Positions 1 to 11,655 of a stretch of DNA of 64,000 nt are shown here, piece by piece. Under the pieces are notes generated by a model. It saw only the letters and a list, made by a program, of their open reading frames with translations, was not told where the DNA came from and made no database searches. The position numbers and the translations under genes are program-made. The first letter of the stretch is position 1. Each line of letters starts with the position of its first letter. Source of the stretch: Pegoplata infirma (taxonomy: Eukaryota; Arthropoda; Insecta; Diptera; Anthomyiidae); NCBI GenBank assembly GCA_963921195.1, contig OY992537.1, forward strand, positions 145,028,275-145,092,274. The letters are read 5' to 3'.

Positions 1-390
1 GTAATACCGTCTGAGCTAAAAGATCGTATTTTCGTTTACCTTGACGATCTGTTAGTCGTGTCATCAACTTTTGAGACCCATGTTGAAATGCTTAAAATAG
101 TCGGACAAAAATTATCTGAGGCAGGCTTAACCATCAACATCCAAAAGTCTAAGTTCTGCTATAAAGAACTGAAGTACCTAGGCTATATAGTAGGGGGAGG
201 GAAAATAAAGCCAGACGACAGTAAAATTGATGCGATTATGAGAATTACACCACCTAAATGTCCGAAGGATATTAGGAAATTTATCGGGACCGTAGGATGG
301 TACCGCCGTTTTATTGTTGATTTTTCAACACTAACTGCACCTCTTACTGATTGTTTAAAAAAATCCGCTAAATTCGAACTTACTCCAGAG
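1..390 (+). pseudogene. pol: Ty3/gypsy pol, C-terminal part of reverse transcriptase (first segment)
   Basis: Copies retrotransposon RNA into DNA. The window opens in frame inside the RT palm: the YLDD catalytic motif is encoded at about 37-48, and the open frame continues to 390 with the thumb/connection motifs typical of Ty3/gypsy (a YLGY segment near 174-185 and a GWYRRF segment near 295-315). The 5' part lies outside the window. The frame stops only because a hAT-like element begins at 391. Across that insertion the frame resumes at 1826 without a shift once one 8-bp TSD copy is discounted. It is therefore one pol gene with the segments at 1826-2221 and 39521-40829. Family assignment is firm; the clade within Ty3/gypsy is not determined. 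Confidence 0.9.
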
Positions 391-1817
391 TAGGGTGTTC
401 AGTCGATTAATTCTTGTTCGATTAATCGAACAATTTTAGACGAATAATTGTTCGATTAATTTAAAATTGCTAATTTCGATTAAAGGATTAATTGAAGAAT
501 TTATGCCGGTTAATCGAATAATAATAATATATGTTTTTTCTGGAAATATGTATGTATAATTTTTTTAAAATTTTTAAGTCCAATAAACAAACCAAATGTA
601 TGTTGGAATTAAAAAAACACAGCCATGTTTACTTGGGTGGTCGTTATTTTAAATTTGTTTTCTGATTTTCGCTGCTCCTGAAGTTTGGATTTGTTAAACG
701 AATTAAATAAGTACCTGATAACATTTTGGGCCAAAGCGGTCAACGGTCATACAGTTAAAATCGGTCAAAGTTTCGAGTTTTCGGCAAAAACGCACTAATT
801 TATAAAAAAAATAAAATTAAAAATTTAAGATTTACCAAATGTAGTCAGATAATAAATATATTTTTTTTTGTGATATCGGTAATCCAATAAATTTGTCAAA
901 AAAATTGTTTTTGAATTCTACACAAATCTCTAAAAAGATGAAACTTAAATTTTAATACATGTTGAAATGATTTTAATTTTGTTTTTTTGTTGTTAATAAA
1001 ATGTTTAAATACACAGAAAAAACAGCCCGTTTTTTGTTGTTTTGTCCAATAAAACAATAATTTACAACATGAAAGAAAAAAAATTGGGTCAATATGAAAG
1101 GTTATTATGTAAGAAACGAACTACTTTCAATTTTTTTAATTTTGGCTCAAAATTACTCCCTCTATTGGAAAAAAATAAAAAAAAAATTAAAAAAAATCAA
1201 TTACGAAATATGTACACCGATTCAATTACTTTAGTATTTGAAACTCCTCCGAGCACGAAAATTGTAATATTGATTACTCAAGTAATTGGTCCAATTACTA
1301 AAGTAATTGTTTCAATTATTTTAGTAATTGGCCCAATTACTTGAGTAAACTATATTACAATTTTCGTGCTCGGAGTAAATTCAAATACTAAAGTAATTGA
1401 ATCGGTGTATTTAGTAATTGATTTTATTTTATTTTTTTCATTTTTTCCAATAGAGGGCGTAATTTTGAACCAAAATTAAAAAAATTGAAACTAGTTCGTT
1501 TTTCACTTAATCACCTTTCATATTGACCAAACTTTTTTTCTTTTATGTTGTAAAATATTTTTTTATTGGACAAAACAACAAAAAACAGGCTGTTTTCTGT
1601 GTACTTGTAATTAATGTTGTTTATTTACTCAAGTACCAATTTTTTCTAAAATTGTCGAAAAAAATCTTGTAAATTAGAAAATTTCTGAATTTGTAATTAT
1701 TCGATTAATCGAACAATTTTAATTTTTTTTTTCGTTTAATCGAATAATTTAAAAATGACAAATATCGATTAATCGTTTAATCGAACAATTAAAAAACCCG
1801 ATTAATTGAACACCCTA
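391..1817. mobile_element. Non-autonomous hAT-like element (family TAGGGTGTTCA)
   Basis: The inverted termini are TAGGGTGTTCA and its complement. An exact 8-bp TSD, CTCCAGAG, lies at 383-390 and 1818-1825, which is the hAT signature. It splits the gypsy pol between codons. The subterminal regions (391-540 and 1690-1815) are dense in the near-palindrome ATTCGATTAATCGAACAATT and variants. There is no transposase frame. The centre carries a separate foldback element (1012-1601). A related terminus occurs at 48491. Confidence 0.88.
1012..1601. mobile_element. TA-flanked foldback MITE nested in the hAT-like element
   Basis: The whole 590 bp is a long imperfect palindrome centred near 1310. Its ends CACAGAAAA and TTTTCTGTG are each flanked by TA, which suggests a Tc1/mariner-type target duplication. 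The inner arms around 1249-1375 are almost perfect and reiterate CAATTACT/AGTAATTG. The open frame at 1042-1344 is an accident of the palindrome and is not called. Confidence 0.75.
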
Positions 1818-1825
1818 CTCCAGAG

Positions 1826-2221
1826 GCATTAAAAGCTTTCAATGAGTTAAAACAACGCCTTGTAACAAGCCCTGTTTTAACTAGCCCAGATTTCGACCGA
1901 CCCTTTTACGTCCAGTGTGACGCCTCTAATGTAGGCGTGGGTGCTGTTTTGTTTCAGCGAGACGACGGCGAACACCCAATTGAGTATTTTTCCCGTAAAT
2001 TAAATGCCGCCCAAAAAAATTACTCCACTACAGAAAAAGAGTGCCTAGCTGAAGTGTTGGCAATTGAGAAATTTAGGCAATATATCGAGTTAATGGACTT
2101 TACAGTTATAACCGACCATTCGAGCCTTAAATGGCTCATGAGCCAACAAGATCTTAACGGACGATAAGCTATGTGGAGCTTAAAGCTCCAGGGATTTAAA
2201 TTTAACATCGAACACCGTAAG
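1826..2221 (+). pseudogene. pol: Ty3/gypsy pol, RNase H segment, with one in-frame stop
   Basis: Degrades the RNA strand of the RNA:DNA hybrid. It continues the RT frame and encodes typical retroelement RNase H: the DAS motif with its first catalytic Asp near 1918-1926, the YFSRKL and ECLA segments near 1987-2050, and the TDHSSLKWL segment near 2113-2140. A TAA at 2165-2167 interrupts it, but recognisable family sequence continues in the same frame to 2221, so the gene is disabled by a point change rather than a frame shift. It is cut by the hAT-like element at 2222. The last codons before integrase (4787-4798) lie beyond that element. Confidence 0.9.
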
Positions 2222-2434
2222 CAGGCGCGGATCCAGGGGGGGGGAGAATGGGATTTCTCCCCCCCCAAAATGATTTAAAAAGAAAAAAGAAAGGAAAGGG
2301 AAGAAAAGAAAAAAAAAAGAAAAGGAAAGGAAAAAAGAAAGGAAAGATAGAAAGAAAATGACTAGAATGTAAAATACCCTTAGGGGATTTATATGTGTGC
2401 TGATCATTTACGTCAGTACATGTAGCCTTAGGAT

Positions 2435-4420
2435 AAAATGTTTCAGAATTAAAGAAATTGCATATGAAAAACTTAGATGGCAATAGAGTAGTGGACATTT
2501 CTATCCGAACAACTTTCCTTATTATTTCCTATGGAAAAAATATTATTTTATAGAAAAATGTTTCAAAATTTCAGACTTTACCCTCCGAAAATATTTTGAT
2601 ACTTATTTCACTTCGAATGTAAGAATTTTTTAAATTGAAAAATGATCTCAAATTTAAAAAAAAATTTCTTATTACATTTCTAGAGAAAAAAAAAATCCCT
2701 CAACTTAGAAATTTTCCTTCGAAAAACTGTTTCAGAATCTGCCAAAAATTTTTCTGCAAATAAATCTCAGAACCACACTCAAAATAATCACTCTGATAAA
2801 TTACAGAGATACTCTGCTGAGCCAGCAGAAAATACCATTGATTTCCAACCAGCAAGATTTTTTGTTATTTTACGAAGAAAACTCTGTAAAATGATTTCGA
2901 TAAAAAAAACTCTAATTTTACAGAATTATCTGTAAAATATTGATAAAACCGAAAAGAATTTTACCAAAAAAACTCTGTAAATTTACAAAGTTTTTGTTAA
3001 ATCCATTTTATGAGTAAAACTTATCTGCATCAAAAACATTCATTAAAATTAAATTAATCATGATTAAAATTTTGTTAAATTTCCAAATTGTAAATTTACT
3101 TTTTTAATTTTGTTAATACATATTACGAGTTTTTAACAAGTAACTCCAATTTTACACGTCATCCTCGTTAAATTTATCAGTTTTTATTGTAATTTAAGAC
3201 AATTTTTAAAGAGGGTTTTATCGGTCATATTTGGAAGTTTTTTTAAGTGATTTTTATTTTTACAGAGCAATAAGTAAAATTACAAATGAAATTTTGTATT
3301 TTGGTTACGAGAAAAAAACAAATTATTTTTCTAGAATCCGTATTTTAACAAAAAAACTCTGTTTATTATCTGTAAAATAGAGATTACAAAGTAAAAAGTA
3401 AAATTACAGATACAATTTTGTTTTTCGGTCACAAGAAAATACAAAATATTTTCTTAAAATCTGTATTTCGACAGATAACTTTGTCAAATATCTGTCGAAT
3501 TGAGATTACAGTCATTTTACAGAGTATTTAACAGAGTAATTATTTTGAGTGCAGATAACATTTCTACAAGAAAAACGTCTCAGAATTTGAGTTTTCTATA
3601 TATAAATGTATTTCCGAGTCTTAGTTTTTTTTAAGGAAAACTTTTTGAGTATGAGAACTTCTATAGAAAATTATATCAAAAGCTGAGATTTTTTTGTATG
3701 AAAAATCATTCAGAATCAAAACATTTTTCTGTTGGAAGATTGTGAGAATTTGTCTATAGGAAATTTGTCTCTGAATATGTAAATATTTCTATTGAAAGTG
3801 TCTAATAATAATACTTTTCCTTTATTAAAAATGTTTCAAAATCAATGAAATTTAAAACATTAGATGGCATTAAAACCGTAAATTTTTCTATCGAAAAATG
3901 CTACAAAAATTTAGGATTTAAGTTTTAGCAAAGTGTATCAAAATTTCTTCATAAAATGTTTTAGAACTGATCATTTGTTAGTATCTGATAATTTTCTTTT
4001 ACGAAATATGATCTAAGATTTTTTTATACGAAAAAGTTCGTAAAATCTGAGAATTACTTTAAATATGAGTATTATTTCATAGATTTTTTACAAGCAAATT
4101 ATATTACAATTTGAAAATTTTTTATATAAATAATGTCTCAGAATCTCAGATTATAGAAAAAAGTTTAAAAATCGGAGACATTTTCTATCAGAAAATGTTG
4201 AATTTGAGAGTTTTTCTACAGAAAATACGATCTGAGAATTTAAGAACTTTTTTATATCAAAGTTTTAGAATGTGAACATTTTTCTAAAGGCAAAAATCTC
4301 AGAAATGGGTTATTTTTTCTATTTGAAAACTATTTTAGAATCTAAAAGTTTTTCTGCAGTAAAAATGTCTTAATGTGTGAAAATTAATATGTGAAATTTT
4401 TTTCGAAATATTTTAGTTTT
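2435..4420. repeat. Degenerate internal array shared by elements K and U
   Basis: Irregular units of roughly 50-60 bp built on variants of ATAGAAAAATGTTTCAGAATC, with separate phrases such as GAAACTGCATATGAAA near the left edge. The same ordered phrases occur at about 53785-55170 in element U, whose termini differ completely. The array is interrupted by the MITE at 2776-3551. No coding potential was seen. Confidence 0.65.
2776..3551. mobile_element. MITE with CACTCAAAATAAT ends
   Basis: Inverted ends CACTCAAAATAATCACTCTG and its near complement at 3531-3551. Subterminal TCTGTAAAAT / ATTTTACAGA motifs are reiterated on both strands. The 2-bp flank is CA on both sides. The terminus resembles that of the M family (6832, 13042, 48550), so it may be a distant relative. 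Confidence 0.65.
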
Positions 4421-4798
4421 TTATATAGGGGTCTTTTCACATTTGTGACTGGCTGTGACTGAGTATAGGTCCGTTTATTTGACTATTAACGGTCTTGCTT
4501 AGGAAGTAAATCGGTCCTTCAGGATTCCCTCGGAAAAAATATTTCTTGAGTAAAAAAAGTTCCCCCAAATCCAAAAGGTTGAATCCGCGTCTGATTTAAA
4601 TACTATAGCATTTGGGTTTTCATTTCTTACTCAATGTTAAAAATATTAACGAAAATTCATACAACACAACCCCCCCCCCCCCCCCCCCTATCAACGAAAC
4701 TTTTTTGACTTCCGATCGCATACTTTTTTTTTTTTTTTTGGCAAAAAAAATCTCCCCCCCAAATGAAATTCCTGGATCCGCGCCTGCCGTAAGGGTAG

Positions 4799-5184
4799 TG
4801 TTTTTGTTGAAATGAGGAGCTTTAGGATAGCTTGGATGATGCTCTGAGCACGAGCAATATTTATTGATTTTATTACTCATGTAATAAAATATCCAACGAA
4901 ATGAAATAAAAAGATATAAAACGAAAGAAATGAGGATTATGGAATATTTTATTTGGACAAGGATTTGGAGTAGATCTTACCAGTATGAGAGTAGAAAAAT
5001 GACAAGAGCGACTTAATATTAAGTTGGACGGAAATAGTATCTACGACATATTTTCGGACTTTTGACATTAGTGTTCGAATTTTCGGTGTAAAAGTGTTTA
5101 CAACGTATTTACAATAGTTGACGGTTTTCAAAGTTTAGAAAATTAGTGGCGATTTTTAATGCCAACACGATTTTGGCATTAACT
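4799..5184 (-). repeat. 3' LTR of BEL/Pao element P
   Basis: 386 bp, same length as the partner LTR. Its outer edge (position 4799) abuts GGTAG. Its inner terminal base is mutated (AACT instead of AACA). It lies only 12 bp from the end of hAT element K. Confidence 0.9.
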
Positions 5185-5617
5185 TTACCGCCCGCCTTGC
5201 AGTATATGCAAATAATGAAGGAAAACGATAACGGAAAATGTCGTAGATACTCTTTGTCCTTAATTAATCAAAAAAAAGTGTATAAAATAAATAAAAAAAT
5301 AATAATGTACAATAATAAATTTTAATTAAATTTTATAACATATCATTATTAAGTTTAGGTTGAATTCATTAAAAACTTATATGTAGTATAATTAATATTA
5401 TGATTTGTTTGCATTTTGCTTAAATATATGTGTTTGATAGTGAATTCATTAGTTTGTGCTATATGGAAATGAATCCTTAAATTGGCTTGACAAATATAGT
5501 GCGGATTTAGAAAATATAGTTTAGGATTAAATAAAAACTCAAATACTCTAACTGCTAAAAGTGGTTTTTATTAACTTTGAGCAAGAATTCGGAGCAAATA
5601 TTTTTACTTAAACTAGC
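5185..5617 (-). other. Residual 3' internal region of element P
   Basis: AT-rich sequence between the 3' LTR and the foldback element. The minus strand next to the LTR reads CAAGGCGGGCGG, an acceptable polypurine tract for plus-strand priming. No integrase or other domain could be read here, so the 3' half of P's pol appears deleted or unrecognisable. Confidence 0.5.
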
Positions 5618-5959
5618 TGTGGAAGAATGTGCGCTCCGTTATCCTCGAAAAGTTATCCTCGATTTTTGGTAACGCAAAAAAAATATTTTTTAAACAAAAG
5701 TTAGCCTCGAAAAGTTATCCTCGATTTTTTTTTTTTGCTTGAAAAAAGTTAGCCTCGAAAAGTTATCCTCGATTTTTTTACGACTGGTTTAATAATTTTA
5801 AAAAATTAATTTTATTTATAAATTATTTATTTATTTAAAGAAATAAAATGTATTTCGATGATATATATGTATATTTAAAATATCTTTGTCTAATAAAAAG
5901 TTTTTGCATACAAAAAAAAATAAGATTGAGTTGATTTTTTATGTGGCCACATCAATTGG

Positions 5960-8560
5960 ATTGAAATCCAGGAGCAACTAGAGTGCGTACAAATTTGCAC
6001 GGTAGTTTTAATGAAAGCTAATGGACCAAGGAACATATAAAACTTCCGTGCAAAATTAGTTACTGAAGGATTATTGAGAAAAATGATTAAATCTAAAAGT
6101 TACATTAGAGTATTTTATGAAAAGTCTGGGAATTCATTTTCTGTTTTTCGGGCATTATACTGAAGTAACAAGAGAGCATACAAATTTGCACGGTAGTTTA
6201 AATGAAAGCTAATGGAACCAGGAACATGTAAAACTTCCGTGCAAAATTAGTTACTGAAGGATTATGGAGAAAAATGGTCAAATCTAAAAGTTCCATTAGA
6301 GTATTTTATGAAAAGTCTGGGAATTCATTTTCTGTTTTTCGGGCATTATACTGAAGTAACTAGAGATAATACAAATTTGCACGGTAGTTTTAATGAAAAC
6401 TAATGGACCCAGGAACATATAAAACTTCCGTGCAAAATTAGTTACTGAAGGATTATTGAGAAAAATGATCAAATCTAAAAGTTACATTAGAGTATTTTAT
6501 GAAAAGTCTGGGAATTCATTTTCTGTTTTTCGGGCATTATACTGAAGTAACAAGAGAGCATACAAATTTGCACGGTAGTTTAAATGAAAGCTAATGGACC
6601 CAGGAACATATAAAACTTCCGTGCAAAATTAGTTACTGAAGGATTATGGAGAAAAATGGTCAAATCTAAAAGTTACATTAGAGTATTTTATGAAAAGTCT
6701 GGGAATTCATTTTCTGTTTTTCGGGCATTATACTGAAGTAACAAGAGAGCATACAAATTTGCACGGTAGTTTAAATGAAAGCTAATGGACCCAGGAACAT
6801 ATAAAACTTCCGTGCAAAATTAGTTACTGAACACTCAAAAAAGTATGTCGGTAAAATCAACTACAAAAGACAGTTGTTTTGACTACATTTTGTTGTTGAA
6901 AAGGCGTCCACTACATATTACGGTAAAAACAACTGAACATGTTGTTGTTTTTAACTATTGATTTTCAACTACAAAATGTAGTAAAAACTACTACAAAACT
7001 GTTTAATACAGTTGTTTTTACAACAATTGCCTGAAATTTTATTTAAAAAATTTCTTAAACGTTTAAATGATTGATATTTATTTATTTATTTAAAAAGCAA
7101 TACAATTCAGTTGGTTGTATAGAATTTCGACATGATGACAATTTTTTGGTGTATTTATCTGGAATTATAGAAGAAAAAATATATATTAATAAAATGTTAA
7201 ACAAAATAAATTGATTGTATTTACTTTTGTTTTTTTAATAGTTTGTTTCAAATTTCCACCGCTTCTGATCAAAATTTGTCTGGAATAAAAAAAAAAGAAA
7301 TGCTTTGGTAGAATTGATTTATAAAAAAAAAAAATTAATTTGCAATGTTTCAAAAGGTATGTACCTGTTTTGTTGTGTATACAAAGAAAAGAAAGATGGC
7401 ACGTAGGGCCTACGTGCCTACGTTGCCTGCGTCGCAGGCAACCAAGCCGACAAGAAATTTTTTGTTTTTTTCCGATTGGTTTTTACGCACGCTTATGTGA
7501 GCGCTATATTATACACACTTGCTATCTCATTTATCCACTTATTTTCTTTCGCTCAAGAATATTTTTCCAAAAACATATTTTTTGTTATAATTAAATTTAA
7601 TAAATTGTAATTTAATTTATTTAAATATTTTTTATTTGGTATAAAAATAATTTCTTCCACATCCCGCACGACCAACTCGTTCGACACATTCGTTTGGAAT
7701 AAAAATTTCTAGAAAAAACCGAGTTTTTAGAAAAAAACTAAAAACAACTACATAAATCAACTATTGCTACAGTGTAGTATATTTTTTGTAGTTATTTTTT
7801 GAAACTACTACAAAAAAAAGTTGTTTGAGATTTTTTCATATAAAAACGACCGAAATTGTAGTTAAAAACAACAGTTACTACTTACTACATAAACGACCGT
7901 CATGTAGTAACTGCAATAATTTTCTGAGTGAAGGATTATGGAGAAAAATGGTCAAATCTAAAAGTTACATTAGAGTATTTTATGAAAAGTCTGGGAATTC
8001 ATTTTTTGTTTTTTGGGCATTATACTGAAGTAACAAGAGAGCATACAAATTTGCACGGTAGTTTAAATGAAAGCTAATGGACCCAGGAACATATAAAACT
8101 TCCGTGCAAAATTAGTTACTGAAGGATTATGGAGAAAATTGGTCAAATCTAAAAGTTACATTAGAGTATTTTATGAAAAGTCTGGGAATTCATTTTCTGT
8201 TTTTCGGGCATTATACTGAAGTAACTAGAGATAATACAAATTTGCACGGTAGTTTTAATGAAAGCTAATGGACCCAGGAACATATAAAACTACCGTGCAA
8301 AATTAGTTACTGAAGGATTATTGAGAAAAATGATAAAATCTTAAAGTTACATTAGAGTATTTTATGAAAAGTCTGGGAATTCATTTTCTGTTTTTCGGGC
8401 ATTATTCTGAAGTAACTAGAGATAATACAAATTTGCACGGTAGTTTTAATGAAAGCTAATGGACCCAGGAACATATAAAACTTCCGTGCAAAATTAGTTA
8501 CTGAAGGATTATTGAGAAAGAAGATGAAATCTAAAAGTTGTTTTAGAATATTTTATGAAA
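5960..8560 (+). repeat. Left-arm 191-bp tandem array of F
   Basis: About eight units with an exact 191-bp period (TTACTGAAGG at 6060, 6251, 6442, 6633), split by MITE M' at 6832-7933. Two alternating subtypes are visible (AGAGATAATAC versus AGAGAGCATAC after GTAACT/GTAACA). Each unit holds a short inverted repeat, TTTGCACGGTAGTTTTA and TAAAACTTCCGTGCAA, separated by about 27 bp. Non-coding. Confidence 0.9.
6832..7933. mobile_element. M-family MITE M' inside the left arm of F
   Basis: Ends CACTCAAAAAAGTATG and TTTTCTGAGTG. Flanks are AA on both sides; a neighbouring 191-bp unit gives the uninterrupted site (TTACTGAAGGATTATGG). Subterminal AACTAC/GTAGTT motifs are numerous. The middle holds a GC-rich palindromic patch near 7398-7442 (TACGTGCC, CCTGCGTCGCAGG). 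There is no matching insertion in the right arm. Confidence 0.8.
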
Positions 8561-9460
8561 ATACACTTAAAAAAAACACTAAAAATCGACAGATTTCCCG
8601 GTAAAGCGCTGGATTCATCGGAAAAAACTACCAAGGTAACCCTAAAATCCAAATGTGGTATTAATTTCCAGTGAATGTTTTTTTCTTAGACATTAATTAC
8701 AATTGGGGCGGGAAGCAGAAAAACGCGTCAAAAATCGAGTTATTAATTTAAATTAAGCGTCAAGCGGTTTGCGGGTTTCCCTACATTATTTTTTACATAC
8801 ATACTTGAAAATGTATATGTGATGTGATAATTATTTTAATTTTATTTAGAATTTTTACTTTTGGCAAGAACATTTTTTTTATATTTAAACAATAAATTTT
8901 TTTTAATATTTAAGAACTCATTCAATTAAGGTCGAGATACAAAATCTTATAAAACAGTTAAATAAGAAAATAATTAAATAGAACAGCACAATTAATTTAT
9001 TCAAAACAATAAAAAATAAAATACACAATAGGTAAAACAAATTTTACATATTGCATCTTTTAAGACTTGAAAAATTCATAAAAACATCTTTTTTTTACAA
9101 TTTCTATTAATTTTTCAGCAAACTCAATTGTTTAAATAATTTTCCATATATTTTTTTTTGACAATTCCCAAGCATTTTTTTTCATGTTTTGCTTCGTTGT
9201 TTATTTCCATCTGCCAAAAAATATTTACTAAAACTATATTTTACAACACTGTACTGAAAAACAATACTTTTTTTGCTTAAAATCCGGCAACGCCAAAAAA
9301 TAAAATGAGAGGAAAAATGAGAGAGAGAGAAAAAACGCCATGAAAATAGAGTAGAATCTATTTCGACGGAAAAACGCCGCGGAAAAATGTATGGGGAGAG
9401 TGGCGGAAAACCGCTTCCCGCTCCAATTGTGATTATTCTCTTATGTATTTTGCATAGGGG
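8561..9460 (+). repeat. Inner left arm of F
   Basis: Single-copy part of the left inverted arm. It is mirrored by 14800-15690 with only scattered differences. It includes a CTTCCCGCTCC-rich patch and AGAGAGAGAG near 9320-9335. The apparent open frames here appear on both arms and are not taken as genes. Confidence 0.8.
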
Positions 9461-9852
9461 TGAAACGAACAAGTTTCGCATATGTGTATGTATTAGTGAC
9501 GGCACGCGCGTGTAACTTTTGACGTTTCATACAAAACGTAAACAAACAACGAAAATACAGATGCAAAAGCTCACACGTACAGGCACACGTATTCTAGGCA
9601 GAGAAGTAAATTTAGTAGTATTTTGTATGCGTCCATATTGAAAGTTCCAAAATTAGCACTTGTGTTGCATGTCTATATGGTCTGTGGTATTTTGCCGAAA
9701 TTGCAAATGTTTACGCAAATTTATAATTTTTGCCTAAATTTTTCACTGATATATCGCTTTAAAGTAAAAAGCGAAATCGCTTATATTTCAGCTTGTAACG
9801 GTCCGATCAAAATAAATAGGGTATCGTTGCAAAGGTAATTTTAATACTTATT

Positions 9853-9981
9853 AGGGCGGATTACTCAATGAAAAGTTAGCTGCTAACTGAGGATTTAACG
9901 AAGCCTTATGTCAAAATTTGTTTGAAAAAGTTAAATTTAACGGAGAGTTATTTTACAACGGAGCATTGAGTAATCCAGCCT
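9853..9981. mobile_element. Small MITE, GGATTACTCAATG termini
   Basis: 129 bp with inverted ends AGGGCGGATTACTCAATG and (complement of the right end) AGGCTGGATTACTCAATG. No clear TSD was found. Non-coding. Confidence 0.55.
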
Positions 9982-9988
9982 CAGATCA

Positions 9989-10136
9989 TATTCGCATTCA
10001 TTTAAACCAGTTTAATAATGTGTTTTCCCCATACAATTTTAAACACTTTATCTGTCAAAATAAAACGAAGTTTAATTTTGACGTTTGAACTGTATGGGGA
10101 AAACCAATAATTAAACTAGTTAACAATGAATGCGAA
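9989..10136. repeat. Short foldback/MITE, TTCGCATTCATT arms
   Basis: Inverted arms 9989-10047 and 10091-10136 (TTCGCATTCATT ... TTTTCCCCATAC) around a small loop. TSD not resolved. It starts 8 bp after the preceding MITE. Confidence 0.55.
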
Positions 10137-10998
10137 CACCGTTTTAGACTATCCAAATTTCAATAAAATCGGTTAACCCTTTGCGAGCCGTTACCAAACT
10201 TATTTTTTATAAATGTTCAAACTAGAGATGGGCACATGAGCAGATTAGAGCGTGATTTATTTACTCTTCATATTTCCTTTCGTACCAAAAAAAGCATAAA
10301 AAAATTGTAAAATTTGGCTTAACTTAAGATTTCGTCCCAAAAAAACAAAGAAAAGTGTAAAATTATGCTGAACTTTAAATTTTGCTGAAAATTTTGAACG
10401 ATTTTTGAAATTTTAGTTTTTGATTTTTTTTTTATAAATAAGGGTTTCGTGAGTGTGAGTCAACGTGAGTGTGAGTGAAGCTTGCGTGAGTGTGAGTTGT
10501 ATTAAAGGCATGTTCTAACGTACAGCTAAAAACCGTTTTTAGCAACAATATTCAACTTCAATAGAAAACAACAACTTTCAATAAAAAAATTTGTTTAAAA
10601 AAACTTTCTCTACACAAATTTATTGTACACAATTTTCTATAGAAAAGTTTATTATCAAAAATATTCTCTAGAAAAATTTATTATCAAAATTTTTCTGTAA
10701 AAAACTGCATCGAAAATTTTCTATAGAAAAACATATCGAAAATTTTCTACAGATAAATTTATAATCAAAAATTTTCTATAGAAAAATTTATTATCCAAAA
10801 TTTTTTGTACAACAATTTATTATTAAAAATTTTCTAAGTGATAACAGGGTATATCAAAGGGTATGCAGCAGCTAAAAAATATAAAGTTGTTCACTTGGCT
10901 TTTTTGTGGGCTCAAAAATTGGACCAACATTTTCTATTTGTATACAAAAATTTCACTAATACTATCACATATTTAAATTAGAATAATAAGAAAATCTA

Positions 10999-11653
10999 CC
11001 CTGCAAACAAAACGATACGACATCGATTCGCCGGCTGTATTGCCGATACGATAAATGTTATTGCGGCAATTATCGCATTCGTATCGCCGGCGATACACCT
11101 TTCGGGAGAAACTGTTACCCGACGGCAATACATCACGGCGATACGAAAACGATTCGTCTTGGCGATAAAAGGGCAATATCGCCAGATAATCGTATAAACG
11201 AAAAATAATAGATTTGTATGTATCGCCGGAATATCACCAAAATGATAAACCGGCGATACAGCTATATCGATTCCCTGAAGCTAAAAATAAACATTATTTT
11301 TTTCATTCATATTTTAGTCATGTTAACAGGACTAAAAACATTTGCATTCACCTGAAAAATATATCTGCAACATTCGCTGAACTTTTTATTTTATCTTTGA
11401 ACGCAAATTTGTATTTTTCGGCCAAATTTATATTCTTTCAAAGATTTCTGGTTGTGCTTGATAAATTAGTTTATTTTAAATTGACAAAGAAATAAAAATT
11501 TTCAATATTTTTTATTTGTTTATCGCCAAAATATCGTTCGTATGAGAAAACGGCGATATAATAAAAATACTACTTTGATTTTTTATTGAAATGATAAATT
11601 TTCGTATCGCCGCAATATCTTTTCGGCGATATATCGCCCTATTGTTTGCAGGG
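10999..11653. mobile_element. TA-flanked MITE rich in ATCGCCG motifs
   Basis: 655 bp with inverted ends CCCTGCAAACAA and TTGTTTGCAGGG, flanked by TA on both sides. Subterminal stretches are packed with CGATACG / TATCGCCG / CGGCGATA on both strands, which makes it GC-richer than its surroundings. The interior is AT-rich with no recognisable coding region. Confidence 0.75.
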
Positions 11654-11655
11654 TA

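Larger units (their letters stand above)
2222..4786. mobile_element. hAT-like element K (termini CAGGCGCGGATCCAGG)
   Basis: Perfect 16-bp inverted termini CAGGCGCGGATCCAGG and complement. The flanking duplication is CCGTAAG (2215-2221 and 4787-4793): 7 bp exact, or 8 bp with one mismatch. Strand-biased low-complexity tracts lie inside each end: poly-G then AAAGGAAAAG-type purine tracts at 2230-2350, and a run of C at about 4670-4687. The interior (2435-4420) is a degenerate array that also occurs inside element U (53518-55511). It contains one nested MITE. No transposase was seen. Confidence 0.82.
9461..10998. other. Left part of the F loop: small MITEs and simple repeats
   Basis: Between the arms: a GTACGTGT/GTACAGGC-type patch (9480-9600); a short segment at 9691-9795 that is inverted again at 14695-14800; two small palindromic MITEs (listed separately); a GTGAGTGTGAGT repeat at 10448-10500; and a degenerate array at about 10550-10840 with units like TTTCTATAGAAAAATTTATTATC every 30-40 bp. 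A hAT-like start (AGAGATGGGCAC, 10226) has no partner. No gene was seen. Confidence 0.6.

Noticed and set aside
1042..1344. 100-codon open frame at 1042-1344
   Set aside because: Lies wholly in the left arm of a foldback MITE and has a low-complexity, repeat-derived composition.
2020..2498. Minus-strand frames rich in Phe/Ser over 2020-2498
   Set aside because: Translations of the purine tract of element K and the antisense of RNase H.
5960..8560. CRISPR-like regular array
   Set aside because: The units are 191 bp without short direct repeats and unique spacers, and they lie in the inverted arms of a eukaryotic foldback element.
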